Below are positions 36,961 through 45,227 of a stretch of 64,000 bases of DNA, piece after piece (the first letter of the stretch is position 1; each line of letters opens with the position of its first letter). The notes beneath the pieces were generated by a model. That model was not told the origin of the DNA, searched no databases, and saw only the letters and a program-made list of their open reading frames with translations. This stretch comes from Chitinophaga polysaccharea (GTDB lineage: Bacteria; Bacteroidota; Bacteroidia; Chitinophagales; Chitinophagaceae). Position numbers and translations under genes: made by a program. The stretch lies in NCBI RefSeq assembly GCF_902150045.1, contig NZ_CABFVU010000003.1:186001-250000 (forward strand), in the 5' to 3' direction.

Positions 36961-37200
36961 TTAAAAATTGGTCTTGAAAATGCTTTGGGCCAGATCGGCA
37001 TTGGCAAAGTCGGAGACAATAATACCAAAATTACCTATCGATTGCTGGTTAAAATAGTTCAGCAGTTTAGGATTGATTTCGCCTGATATAGAAGGAATAT
37101 TGGGAAATACGGCTGGCGGGTTTAGTTTGCGCCAAAAGATGTATTTGCCCAAAGGGATATGTTTCCGCGACGATGGATTCTTATCGTCGGAAAAAGCCAT
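36961..37200 (-). pseudogene. C-terminal fragment resembling phosphatidylinositol-specific PLC
   Basis: The reverse-strand frame ends with INPKLLNYFNQQ and GNFGIIVSDFANADLAQ, finishing at FKTNF. This resembles the C-terminal tail of PI-PLC X-domain proteins of Bacteroidota, where the pattern NPxLxxYxxxxxxGxxGIIxxDF precedes the end. The catalytic His-containing N-terminal half is missing. The frame stays partly open to about 37330, but no catalytic residues appear there. I treat it as a decayed gene. The similarity is remembered, not computed. Confidence 0.45.
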
Positions 37201-37362
37201 GCGGAGGCATATGGCCGTCAGGTTGAAGATCGTATTTGTGTGGCGGAGCGGGAGCCGTATCCGGGAAAACTTTTTCGGGGAAGAATGCGGGGAGTGAGTT
37301 GGAAGGGTATATGGTTATGCCGGCGCTTTAGGAACGGCTATGAAATTTGATTCTAATATAAC

Positions 37363-37418
37363 GTGTTGTGTTATTAAAAAGCCAATATATTTTTTATTTC
37401 CTTTTAATAACACAACAC
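37363..37418. terminator. Long-stem bidirectional terminator
   Basis: An about 18-bp AT-rich stem (37363-37381 with 37401-37418, one bulge) lies just downstream of the reverse-strand double-glycine peptide gene. It isolates that gene from the PI-PLC fragment. Confidence 0.7.
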
Positions 37419-37430
37419 ATTGTAACTACA

Positions 37431-37679
37431 TTATTTCCCACATATGATCGCGGGCAGGAGCTCGCCTGGAGGATAATCGAGGACGTCAGCGAAAGCCTTA
37501 GCTGCCCACGCTGTTGCTTCCGCAGCTTCTGCTGGATCATTATTTGTGATGGCGGATACCATTTTTGTTACGTATTCTATGCCAACTGACAGCGTATCGG
37601 CTATAACACCTCCTCCGTTAACATTAATAAGTTCATCCTGGGAAAGCTCAAGGAATTGATAAGATGGTAATGATTTCAT
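37431..37679 (-). CDS. Double-glycine leader peptide precursor (bacteriocin-like)
   Basis: This encodes an 82-residue peptide. The leader MKSLPSYQFLELSQDELINVNGG has the ELSQDEL and GG signature of peptides cut by C39 peptidases, with cleavage expected after G23 or G24. The remaining roughly 58 residues include an Ala-rich, acidic amphipathic helix (about 49-67, DPAEAAEATAWAAKAFADV) and a single Cys three residues from the end (ICGK). A divergently oriented HlyD gene and a C39-peptidase ABC exporter gene lie 320 bp away, which gives a complete processing and export route except for an outer-membrane TolC. The activity, whether antimicrobial or signalling, is unknown. No immunity gene is evident. 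Confidence 0.75.
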   Translation of the reverse strand: MKSLPSYQFLELSQDELINVNGGGVIADTLSVGIEYVTKMVSAITNNDPAEAAEATAWAAKAFADVLDYPPGELLPAIICGK

Positions 37680-37727
37680 TAAAATGTGGTTTAGTTGAAA
37701 AAAAGTGATTATGGTGTTTGAGTATTA

Positions 37728-37741
37728 AAACGTGCACGTTT
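37728..37741. promoter_or_regulatory. Perfect 14-bp palindrome upstream of peptide gene
   Basis: AAACGTGCACGTTT is a perfect palindrome lying 49 bp upstream of the precursor start, in the divergent region. It has the form of a binding site for a dimeric regulator. No regulator gene is adjacent. Confidence 0.4.
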
Positions 37742-37892
37742 AATTATGCAAACAGCTAACCGTTATCTGATCCGTTCTGGTAGCTGCTTGTCCTGCTATC
37801 AGAGCGGGTAGTGTGAAAATTTATAGTACGCTCAACATCATTACGATTACTAATTTAACTCTTCCCGGGGCAAACCACACCTGAATTAACTG

Positions 37893-37928
37893 TTCATTTT
37901 GTTCATTTTGATAATCCTGGTTCATTTT
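37893..37928 (+). repeat. Three TTCATTTT repeats upstream of exporter genes
   Basis: TTCATTTT occurs at 37893-37900, 37902-37909 and 37921-37928, 73-108 bp before the HlyD start. The copies may be direct-repeat regulator sites, or only AT-rich low complexity. An imperfect -7-like TATATTGG follows at 37971-37978. Confidence 0.35.
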
Positions 37929-38000
37929 ATACATTTTTTATCAACCAGCTACTCCTGAACGCTAATTGGCTATATTGGAAAAGACCATCTAATCCCGTTT

Positions 38001-39179
38001 ATGAAGCCTGTTCTTTTTCCGGCCGCTATCATGCAGCGTTCCATATTTACCTGGCTGCCCAGGGTGCGCGTTCATACCCAGGTTATTTACATCACCGTAT
38101 TGTTAGCTGTTCTGTGCATAATGGCCGCTTTGCCATTCATCAAAGTAGATATTGCTGTTGCCGCCAGTGGAATTGTGCGCCCGGTTACTGAAAAAACAGA
38201 GTTGCGATGTATGGTGGCCGGTACCATAGAAGAGATACTGGTGAGTGACGGCGCCAGCGTACAAAAGGGGCAGGTGCTCCTGCGGTTGCAGGAAGATATC
38301 AGCAACGCCAAACTGACGCAGAATAATTTCGAATTAACCCAGCGGGAAATCCAGATAAAGGATCTTCAAACGCTGGTCGCCGGCGGCAGCAGGCTGCAAT
38401 CTTCACTATACCGGCAGCAATATGCCCGGTTCGTGGCCTCCCTGCAGGAACAGGCGGCCACCATGGAAAAGCTTAAGCTCGACCTGGAGATGTATGATAA
38501 GCTTTTCAAAGACAAGGTAATCGCCAGAAAAGAATACCTCGACCGGAAATATGAATACGAAAAAAGCAAAGCAGCTTATACATCTGCCATACAACAACAG
38601 CGTAGTACCTGGGCTACTGACCTGAACCAAATGCGGCTGGAAGACAACCGCCTGCGCGCCGATAACCGGCAGCTCACCAAAGAAAAAGAGTGGAACCTTA
38701 TTAAAGCGCCCGTGAGCGGCACCCTGCAGCAATTTACCGGGAAGTATGCCGGAGGCTACGTGCAAACCGGAGATCTGCTTGGCGTTATTTCCCCTAACTC
38801 AAATATGATCGCCGAATGTTATGTTTCCCCCCGGGATATTGGTTACCTTAAAAAAGGAATGCCGGCCAGGTTCCAGGTGGATGCCTTCAATTATAACGAA
38901 TGGGGAATGGTAAAAGGTGAAATACTGTCTGTCGATAACGACTTTGTACTCATCGATAATCAACCTGTATTCAAGGTACGATGCCAGTTTGCCGGTACCA
39001 CGCTGCGCACTGCCAGTGGAGTGAGCGCATCCTTACGAAAGGGAATGACCTTACAGGCCAGGTTCATCCTCACGAAGCGCAGCCTGTACCAGCTACTGTA
39101 CGACAAAACGGACGACTGGATCAATCCCAACAACCGGGAGCGCCTTGCTACTGCAGGCGTAAATGCAATCAAACACTGA
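38001..39179 (+). CDS. HlyD family secretion adaptor
   Basis: This encodes 392 residues: one TM helix (about 28-50), a biotinyl-lipoyl-like domain with VAASGIVRP and GASVQKGQVLLRLQ, a long coiled-coil hairpin (about 95-225), and a second lipoyl half with LIKAPVSGTLQ and a beta-barrel domain (YVSPRDIGYLKKGMPARFQVD). It should bridge the inner-membrane ABC exporter to an outer-membrane channel. The exporter gene starts 17 bp downstream, so the two form an operon. Confidence 0.92.
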   Translation: MKPVLFPAAIMQRSIFTWLPRVRVHTQVIYITVLLAVLCIMAALPFIKVDIAVAASGIVRPVTEKTELRCMVAGTIEEILVSDGASVQKGQVLLRLQEDISNAKLTQNNFELTQREIQIKDLQTLVAGGSRLQSSLYRQQYARFVASLQEQAATMEKLKLDLEMYDKLFKDKVIARKEYLDRKYEYEKSKAAYTSAIQQQRSTWATDLNQMRLEDNRLRADNRQLTKEKEWNLIKAPVSGTLQQFTGKYAGGYVQTGDLLGVISPNSNMIAECYVSPRDIGYLKKGMPARFQVDAFNYNEWGMVKGEILSVDNDFVLIDNQPVFKVRCQFAGTTLRTASGVSASLRKGMTLQARFILTKRSLYQLLYDKTDDWINPNNRERLATAGVNAIKH

Positions 39180-39196
39180 TCTTTTACCACGGATAT

Positions 39197-41380
39197 ATGA
39201 ATAGCCATCAATCTGCCCGGCTCAAACGCGGGGCGAAGATCAAACAACACGACATTACCGACTGTGGTGCTGCCTGCCTGGCTTCCGTAGCGGCCTGGCA
39301 TAAACTGCGGATTCCACTGGCGCTGATCCGGCAGTATGCCGGCACCGATAAGAAAGGGACAAATGTAATGGGGATAATCACCGCCGCCCAGCAACTCGGG
39401 TTCCAGGCTAAAGGGGTGAAAGGCCCGTTTGAAGCGCTGGAGAGTGTTCCCAAGCCTGCCATAGCCCATGTGGTAGTGAATGGGATGCTGCAGCATTTTG
39501 TAGTCATCTGCCAGGTGACGGCTAAACAGGTAGTAGTGATGGACCCGATCGATGGCCAGTATCACAGGCTTACCCACGAGGCATTTAAAGCGATGTGGAC
39601 CAACGTGCTGGTGCTGCTGCTCCCCGGAGATGAGTTTCAGCCAGGCAACAGGAAAGTATCGCACCTGCAGCGTTTCTGGTACCTGATGCGCCCGCACCGT
39701 GCGGTAGTGATACAGGCTGTTTTTGGAGCGATGATTTATACGGTACTCGGACTGTCTACATCTATCTATGTACAAAAAATTGTAGATAATGTGTTGGTAG
39801 ACGGGAACAGGAATTTGCTGAACATGCTCAGCGTAGCTATGCTGATTATCCTCGTACTGCAATTGTTCATCGGCAACCTGAAAAGTATTTTCATCTTCAA
39901 AACCGGCCAGCAGCTGGATGCCCGGTTGATACTCGGCTATTATAAACACCTGCTGCTGTTGCCTCAGCAGTTTTTCGATACGATGCGGGTAGGGGAAATC
40001 ACTTCGCGCATCAACGATGCCATCAAGATCCGCGCTTTTATTAACGATGTATCCATATCGTTGGTGGTGAACAGCTTCATTGTGGTATTTGCCCTTGGGT
40101 TGATGTTCAGTTACAACTGGAAGCTGTCGCTGATCATGCTGCTCATCATTCCGCTGTTTCTCATTATTTATGCGGTGAGCAACAGGATTAACAAGAAGTA
40201 CCAGCGCCGGCTGATGGAGGAAAACGCGGAACTGGGCAGCCAGCTGGTGGAGTCGCTGAACAGCGTGGCTACGATCAAGCGTTTTGCATTGGAAGAATAC
40301 GCCAATATGAAAACGGAGAACCGTTTTATACGGGTGTTGCAAACCACCTTTCATTCGTCGATGGCTAACCTGTATATCGGCAGCTTTGCGGGTATTATCA
40401 CTAATTTTTTTGTGATCATCATCCTGTGGACGGGCTCCGGCTATGTGCTGGACCAGCAGCTGAGCGCGGGGTCGTTATTGTCGTTCTATGCGTTAATCAA
40501 CTACTTTACAGGGCCTGCTGCCAGTTTAATTGGCGCCAACAGAAGCGTGCAGGATGCTCTTATTGCGGCCGACCGCCTTTTTGAAATCATGGACCTGCAA
40601 CAGGAAGATACCACCAATAAAATAGACCTGTCCCCGCAGCATAGCGGAGATATTATTTTCAACAATGTTACATTCAGCTATGGTACCCGGAAAGAAGTGT
40701 TCCGGCAGTTTAGTATGCATATCCCGAGAGGATGCATCACTGCCATTGTAGGACAGAGCGGTTCCGGTAAATCTACGCTGATGGCGCTGTTGCAGCACAT
40801 CTATCCGGTGAAGGAAGGGAATATCGCTATCGGGCAAACGGATATCCGGTACATACATCCTGAAAGCCTGCGGCGTTGGGTAGGCGTAGTACCGCAACAC
40901 ATCGACCTTTTTCACGGAAGCGTGGCCTCCAATATTGCAGTCGGTGAATTTGAGCCGGACATGCAGCGTGTGCTCGAAGTAGCCAGGTGGCTGGGTATTA
41001 CCAGCTTCATTGAACAGCTGCCAGATGGTTTCAATACGTTGCTGGGGGAGCACGGCGCTAATCTTTCCGGAGGTCAGCGACAGCGGCTGGCCATTGCCCG
41101 GGCGCTTTACCGCGATCCGCAGGTACTGATCATGGATGAGGCCACATCATCGCTGGATCCTATATCTGATCATATGGTACAGGAGGTAATGCAGCAGCTG
41201 CGCGATGCCGGCAAGACAGTGATTGTGATTGCACACCGGCTAAGCACCGTGGTGAATGCAGATAAGATCATTGTATTGGAAAATGGATTGTTGGCAGAAG
41301 AAGGGACGCATTTTCAGTTGATGGAGAAGGATAGGGTGTATGCGAAGCTATGGAGCCATCACCAGGGGATGATGGGGTAG
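39197..41380 (+). CDS. Peptidase-domain ABC transporter (C39)
   Basis: This encodes 727 residues. I chose the ATG at 39197 because the peptidase domain starts there. The C39 domain (about 10-140) has catalytic C23 in DITDCGAAC, H100 in LQHFVVI, and D116 in VVMDP. The membrane domain (about 165-450) has five or six TM helices. The nucleotide-binding domain (about 480-725) has Walker A VGQSGSGKST at about 518, signature LSGGQRQRLAIARAL and Walker B VLIMDEATSSLD. It cleaves double-glycine leaders on the cytosolic side and exports the core peptide. The divergent 82-residue peptide is the obvious substrate candidate. Confidence 0.95.
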   Translation: MNSHQSARLKRGAKIKQHDITDCGAACLASVAAWHKLRIPLALIRQYAGTDKKGTNVMGIITAAQQLGFQAKGVKGPFEALESVPKPAIAHVVVNGMLQHFVVICQVTAKQVVVMDPIDGQYHRLTHEAFKAMWTNVLVLLLPGDEFQPGNRKVSHLQRFWYLMRPHRAVVIQAVFGAMIYTVLGLSTSIYVQKIVDNVLVDGNRNLLNMLSVAMLIILVLQLFIGNLKSIFIFKTGQQLDARLILGYYKHLLLLPQQFFDTMRVGEITSRINDAIKIRAFINDVSISLVVNSFIVVFALGLMFSYNWKLSLIMLLIIPLFLIIYAVSNRINKKYQRRLMEENAELGSQLVESLNSVATIKRFALEEYANMKTENRFIRVLQTTFHSSMANLYIGSFAGIITNFFVIIILWTGSGYVLDQQLSAGSLLSFYALINYFTGPAASLIGANRSVQDALIAADRLFEIMDLQQEDTTNKIDLSPQHSGDIIFNNVTFSYGTRKEVFRQFSMHIPRGCITAIVGQSGSGKSTLMALLQHIYPVKEGNIAIGQTDIRYIHPESLRRWVGVVPQHIDLFHGSVASNIAVGEFEPDMQRVLEVARWLGITSFIEQLPDGFNTLLGEHGANLSGGQRQRLAIARALYRDPQVLIMDEATSSLDPISDHMVQEVMQQLRDAGKTVIVIAHRLSTVVNADKIIVLENGLLAEEGTHFQLMEKDRVYAKLWSHHQGMMG

Positions 41381-41454
41381 GGGAACGTCTGACCTGTTGC
41401 AGGTTAGGATAGTTTGCCGGAAAGCCTCTAGCTGAGATTCCGGTTCCGGGCACT

Positions 41455-41489
41455 AAATAGGTTGTAAGTTACCAACTTACAACCTATTT
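41455..41489. terminator. Terminator after ABC exporter
   Basis: A perfect 16-bp stem (41455-41470 with 41474-41489, 3-nt loop) is followed by T-rich sequence. It can serve both the exporter and the convergent thioredoxin gene. Confidence 0.85.
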
Positions 41490-41580
41490 TATTTTTTGTC
41501 AATTCCATTTTCTCACCACCAACTTAATTATACTGCCAATTTAAAATCCAACGGAGAAAAAGACTAACAGTATTCATTAA

Positions 41581-42831
41581 TTAATGGGATTGCCAGATGT
41601 TCTCATCTTTTTTCATTTGGGCAATAATTGATTCGAATTGTTTCCTATTCTCACGTGGAACAGAATCTGCCGCCTTCTCCATCCAGGTAATAGCAGCTTG
41701 TTTTTCCCCCAGCTTATACAACAGGGCTGAATAAGCGCTGATGATGCCCGGATCAGGAACTTTTGCCGTATCCATGATGGCTTTGCACCAGCCGAGCGAT
41801 GTACGGAGCGTGGTACTGTCACCGTACATACTGGAAATATTCCAGGCGATCCAGCTTATCTGGCTCGGATCGATAGAGGCTGTATGCTTGTCCCAGTAGT
41901 TTTGTGCTACCCTGAAGAACTTCTCTTTCTGTTGAGCCGCTGCCTGAAGTTTCAGTTCAGCATAAGGTTCCTCTACATGTACGTTGGGATATTTACTACG
42001 ATAAATAGCTTCCAGTGAGTCGAGATCTATAGACTTATTTTGGGATAAGAATGACATCGTTTCACCGAGAATGGCTTCGCCAAGTTTCCTGGCAGCAACA
42101 CCTGGTCCCAGTATTTCATCTACCCGGGCAGTATTGTTTAAAAACAACCCGAAGCCCTTATCCTGGGTATTGGAGATGTTTTCGGCGATCAGTGTTAAGT
42201 TGTCTTTTGTATACGGGTCTTTTATATTGGGATAATACTGGTTAAATGCTTTGGCCGCTTCCTTGGTAAATCCTGCCTGTTGAGCTATCCTGATAAATTT
42301 CATCAGGAATGCAGGTGATTGTTCGCCGGCTTCATACTTTTTGAGCAGGGTATAGTACTGCCCATCCGGTGTCAGGGCACTGCGTCCTGCAGCAATAAAT
42401 TCTTTTACCGGCAGGTAACCTTCTATGCGATGTACCAGCTGGCCATCAGGGGCAAATATCAGGCAGGTAGGGTAGCCGCCGAGAGGATATTCTTTCTGAA
42501 TTTGTTTCGCATCGTTATACCAGCTTTTTACATAGTCGTTGTCTTTATCCGGGTCCTGATCAAATTGTACGCTTACCGGGATAAAATTAGCATTGAAGAA
42601 TTCTCCTGCCTGCTCATTTTCAAATACATCTTTTTCCATTTTCCTGCACCAGCCACACCAGGTGGTTTGGCAGTCCATCAGGATGTACTTATGCTCTTTC
42701 CGGGCTTTTTCTTTGAGGGCCTTCCACGACAATTTATTGTCGAAATGAATACCTTCCGCCGTTGCATTGGTCATCAGGAAACAGGAGAACAGTAGCGCCA
42801 GGGTTGCTTTTATTCTTTTACGATAGCTCAT
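41581..42831 (-). CDS. Secreted thioredoxin-family protein
   Basis: This encodes 416 residues with a signal peptide ending near TNATAEG. The thioredoxin-like domain (about 30-165) has TWCGWCRK with C59 and C62 and a cis-Pro region GGYPTCLIF. The C-terminal 250 residues are helical and may form TPR-like repeats. It is the last gene of the SusC/SusD operon, a position often taken by TlpA/thioredoxin-like proteins in Chitinophaga-type clusters. Its role may be redox handling of the cargo or of exported partners. It lies 45 bp after the PKD-like gene. Confidence 0.88.
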   Translation of the reverse strand: MSYRKRIKATLALLFSCFLMTNATAEGIHFDNKLSWKALKEKARKEHKYILMDCQTTWCGWCRKMEKDVFENEQAGEFFNANFIPVSVQFDQDPDKDNDYVKSWYNDAKQIQKEYPLGGYPTCLIFAPDGQLVHRIEGYLPVKEFIAAGRSALTPDGQYYTLLKKYEAGEQSPAFLMKFIRIAQQAGFTKEAAKAFNQYYPNIKDPYTKDNLTLIAENISNTQDKGFGLFLNNTARVDEILGPGVAARKLGEAILGETMSFLSQNKSIDLDSLEAIYRSKYPNVHVEEPYAELKLQAAAQQKEKFFRVAQNYWDKHTASIDPSQISWIAWNISSMYGDSTTLRTSLGWCKAIMDTAKVPDPGIISAYSALLYKLGEKQAAITWMEKAADSVPRENRKQFESIIAQMKKDENIWQSH

Positions 42832-42875
42832 GTCATTAAGTTTATTTAACGTGTTATTGAATAGATTTACCAGTA

Positions 42876-44402
42876 TTACTTATAGGCTACATCCACAATC
42901 TTCCCGGTGTTCGGAATGGATTTTACCAGGCTCACCATGCCATCTACTTTTGGCGTGGTGTAGAGATCCAGTGTGCCGGACTTTTTATCCGCTTCATTGT
43001 AGGTACATACTACTATATTGCTAAAGAGATTGTTGAAGATATCCAGGTTATCGTTGAAAATTTTAAGTACTGTGATCTTATTATTTCCATAGTCATGGAT
43101 CAACTGTGCCTGCCTGCTGCTCATGTTGTACTCGTATAGCTTTCCTCCGGCACAGTAGAAAATAAATCCGAAAGTATTATCGACGGCAAATAACCTGGCG
43201 TCGTGGATGTCCGGCGCTGTTATCTCCCTATAATAGCTTTGGGTACCATCTTCAGAAAACCTGGCCAGGTTAATTTTTGACGTACTATCCAGGATCGCAA
43301 ATACTTCTCCTCCATTAAATGTGTTCACATATTGCATGTAACGCAGCTGCTGTTTCGTAGAGAAATTAAATAAAGTGCCCTGGGGCAGTTCCAGGCAATA
43401 GGCTTGCAGAGGGGTGCGCAGGAAGGTCCTGGTATCTTCATTAAATACAATGGCGCCTCTGAAATACGGTTCAACGGTATACGGTGCAACAAACTTTGAT
43501 GCCCTGAATGGAACATCGTTCAGGTAATTACAGGCCTGGAAAGGCAAGTTATCATATTCGTCGATATAATAAAGGGTGCCGTTATTTTGCAGGTAGTGAT
43601 GGTATCCATCGGAGGCGAATGTAGCTGAGGAAAAATCAGGAGGGGTTGGTAACCCCGTAATATAGTTCGCCAGGTTATACCTGGGATTTTTATATTCGAG
43701 GGTATCCGATCCCAGGACGGCAAAGTGTTGAGAGGTGCCAATGAACGGACAGCGGCCGGAGCTAGGTTTGAAACGGGTTTGAAAATCAACGGTAATAAAC
43801 CTGGGCTGACCGGTGATGGGGAAGGTGGAACCAACACTGGCCAGTATATCCGGAACAAGACTGTCGGTGTACATAGAGGAGATCATGCCCAGGCGAGTAT
43901 TCCCATTTTCAGGATCACATAATAACAGCCAGCCTTTGGCACTGGTGCTGCCCAAAACTATTTTAAAGTAGGTATCCTTAAACAGGCCTGTTGCCTTATC
44001 GGTTACCCGAAAGAAGGCAGTGTACGCTCCAAACAGTTTGTGACGCATCTCCGCATTGGTAATGGTGCGGACCATGCTGTCTTTGGGAATATCAAGCGTG
44101 GGGCTCGTGGACAAGGGCACCAGGCTTGGATAATCAGAGGCGATGCCTATTCCCTGGTTTAGCTGCCAGCTATAGGTATATTGGGAAGTGTCGATAGGCT
44201 TGCCATCGGGGGTAGTGATAACAGGTGCAATGCGAAAAGATTGTTTAATAACGTCTACCACATACAGGGTATCTACGCCTTTCACCACTACAGGGTCGTT
44301 AACAGCGTGGTAAGTGTAGTTGCCTTTATCCTTGAGGCAGGAAGCAAGCATGATATACAGGATGAAAATACAGGAGATCAGCTTATATTCGTGATGTTTC
44401 AT
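42876..44402 (-). CDS. PKD-like family lipoprotein
   Basis: This encodes about 508 residues with a lipoprotein signal (IMLASC) at the N-terminus. The next part (about 40-130, with SYTYSWQLNQG-like and FRVTDKATGLFKDTYFKIVL segments) resembles a PKD-like Ig fold. The rest looks beta-propeller-like. Such proteins regularly sit between the DUF4843 and thioredoxin genes in SusC/SusD operons. It is probably a surface lipoprotein that helps capture substrate. The start is either ATG 44402 or the ATG two codons earlier at 44408. Confidence 0.8.
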   Translation of the reverse strand: MKHHEYKLISCIFILYIMLASCLKDKGNYTYHAVNDPVVVKGVDTLYVVDVIKQSFRIAPVITTPDGKPIDTSQYTYSWQLNQGIGIASDYPSLVPLSTSPTLDIPKDSMVRTITNAEMRHKLFGAYTAFFRVTDKATGLFKDTYFKIVLGSTSAKGWLLLCDPENGNTRLGMISSMYTDSLVPDILASVGSTFPITGQPRFITVDFQTRFKPSSGRCPFIGTSQHFAVLGSDTLEYKNPRYNLANYITGLPTPPDFSSATFASDGYHHYLQNNGTLYYIDEYDNLPFQACNYLNDVPFRASKFVAPYTVEPYFRGAIVFNEDTRTFLRTPLQAYCLELPQGTLFNFSTKQQLRYMQYVNTFNGGEVFAILDSTSKINLARFSEDGTQSYYREITAPDIHDARLFAVDNTFGFIFYCAGGKLYEYNMSSRQAQLIHDYGNNKITVLKIFNDNLDIFNNLFSNIVVCTYNEADKKSGTLDLYTTPKVDGMVSLVKSIPNTGKIVDVAYK

Positions 44403-44433
44403 GAGCATCTATATTTGAATTTGACAGAATGAT

Positions 44434-45198
44434 TTATCGTACATCGGGCCCCATGACCATTAGGCTGCCATCCTTTTCCCGGATAATATTGCCGGCAGCA
44501 GCCTGCTGATGTAAGTACTGTTGCATTTTTGTGGCGATCTCTTTAAAGTACGTTTTGCTGAGCTTCCCGATATCGTCTGTTAATGATAGCCCATTCACTT
44601 TTAACAGGATCAGGTATTTCTGCTGTGAATAAGCTCCCAGGAAATTGATATAATTTTTCCAATAGCCTGGTTTCGGGATGATATCATCGATAGTGATTTT
44701 GAAGGAAACAGCATTTAATATGATGTTGTTGTAAATAGACTCCTTTTGTTCTGTTATCAATGTGTCAAAGAAGGTATTAGGCATCAACTTTAAAACAAGG
44801 GTAGCAGGTTTGTCAAGTAGCGCGGCCGACCTATGTACTTTTACATAAAAGGTTGCTGTGATACTGTCGCGGGGAATAATCAATTTGCTATTGTCGGGTA
44901 ATGTATAATCCCTTCCTGCTACTGCACCTGAGGAGTCCTGGTTCACAGCCAGTACGAAAGGCCTGTCTGTCGATGCAATACCCCCGGTTATTTTAACGGT
45001 CAGGGGGATGGAGTCTTCCGTCACATCCGGCTTGTTGCCAAATGAATAACCCTTCGTGCTATAATATATGAAATCGAAGTTCCGTATCATATGATTGTCA
45101 AAGTAGATATCTGCTTTGGTATTGTATACGATGAAGGATGTCTTTTTGCATGACATGAATAGGAGCACAGGTAACGCAAGGAGCAATAATTGTTTCAT
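44434..45198 (-). CDS. DUF4843 domain lipoprotein
   Basis: This encodes 254 residues with lipobox LFMSC near residue 17. The mature domain includes DIYFDN, VTEDSIPLTVKITGG, RPFVLAVNQDSSGAVAGRDYTLP and the C-terminal YIDD-like PGYWKNYINFLGAYSQQKYLIL. This is the layout of DUF4843 proteins found directly after SusD genes. It is probably an accessory surface glycan- or peptide-binding lipoprotein. It lies 29 bp after the SusD gene. Confidence 0.85.
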   Translation of the reverse strand: MKQLLLLALPVLLFMSCKKTSFIVYNTKADIYFDNHMIRNFDFIYYSTKGYSFGNKPDVTEDSIPLTVKITGGIASTDRPFVLAVNQDSSGAVAGRDYTLPDNSKLIIPRDSITATFYVKVHRSAALLDKPATLVLKLMPNTFFDTLITEQKESIYNNIILNAVSFKITIDDIIPKPGYWKNYINFLGAYSQQKYLILLKVNGLSLTDDIGKLSKTYFKEIATKMQQYLHQQAAAGNIIREKDGSLMVMGPDVR

Positions 45199-45227
45199 AT
45201 CAGTATCTTTTGAAAATAAAGTAAGTT

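Noticed and set aside
38960..40354. A 464-codon open frame on the reverse strand, antisense to the HlyD/ABC exporter genes
   Set aside because: It lies fully opposite two well-supported genes, has a low-complexity His/Gln/Tyr-rich composition and no recognisable domain. It is a by-product of codon usage on the forward strand.
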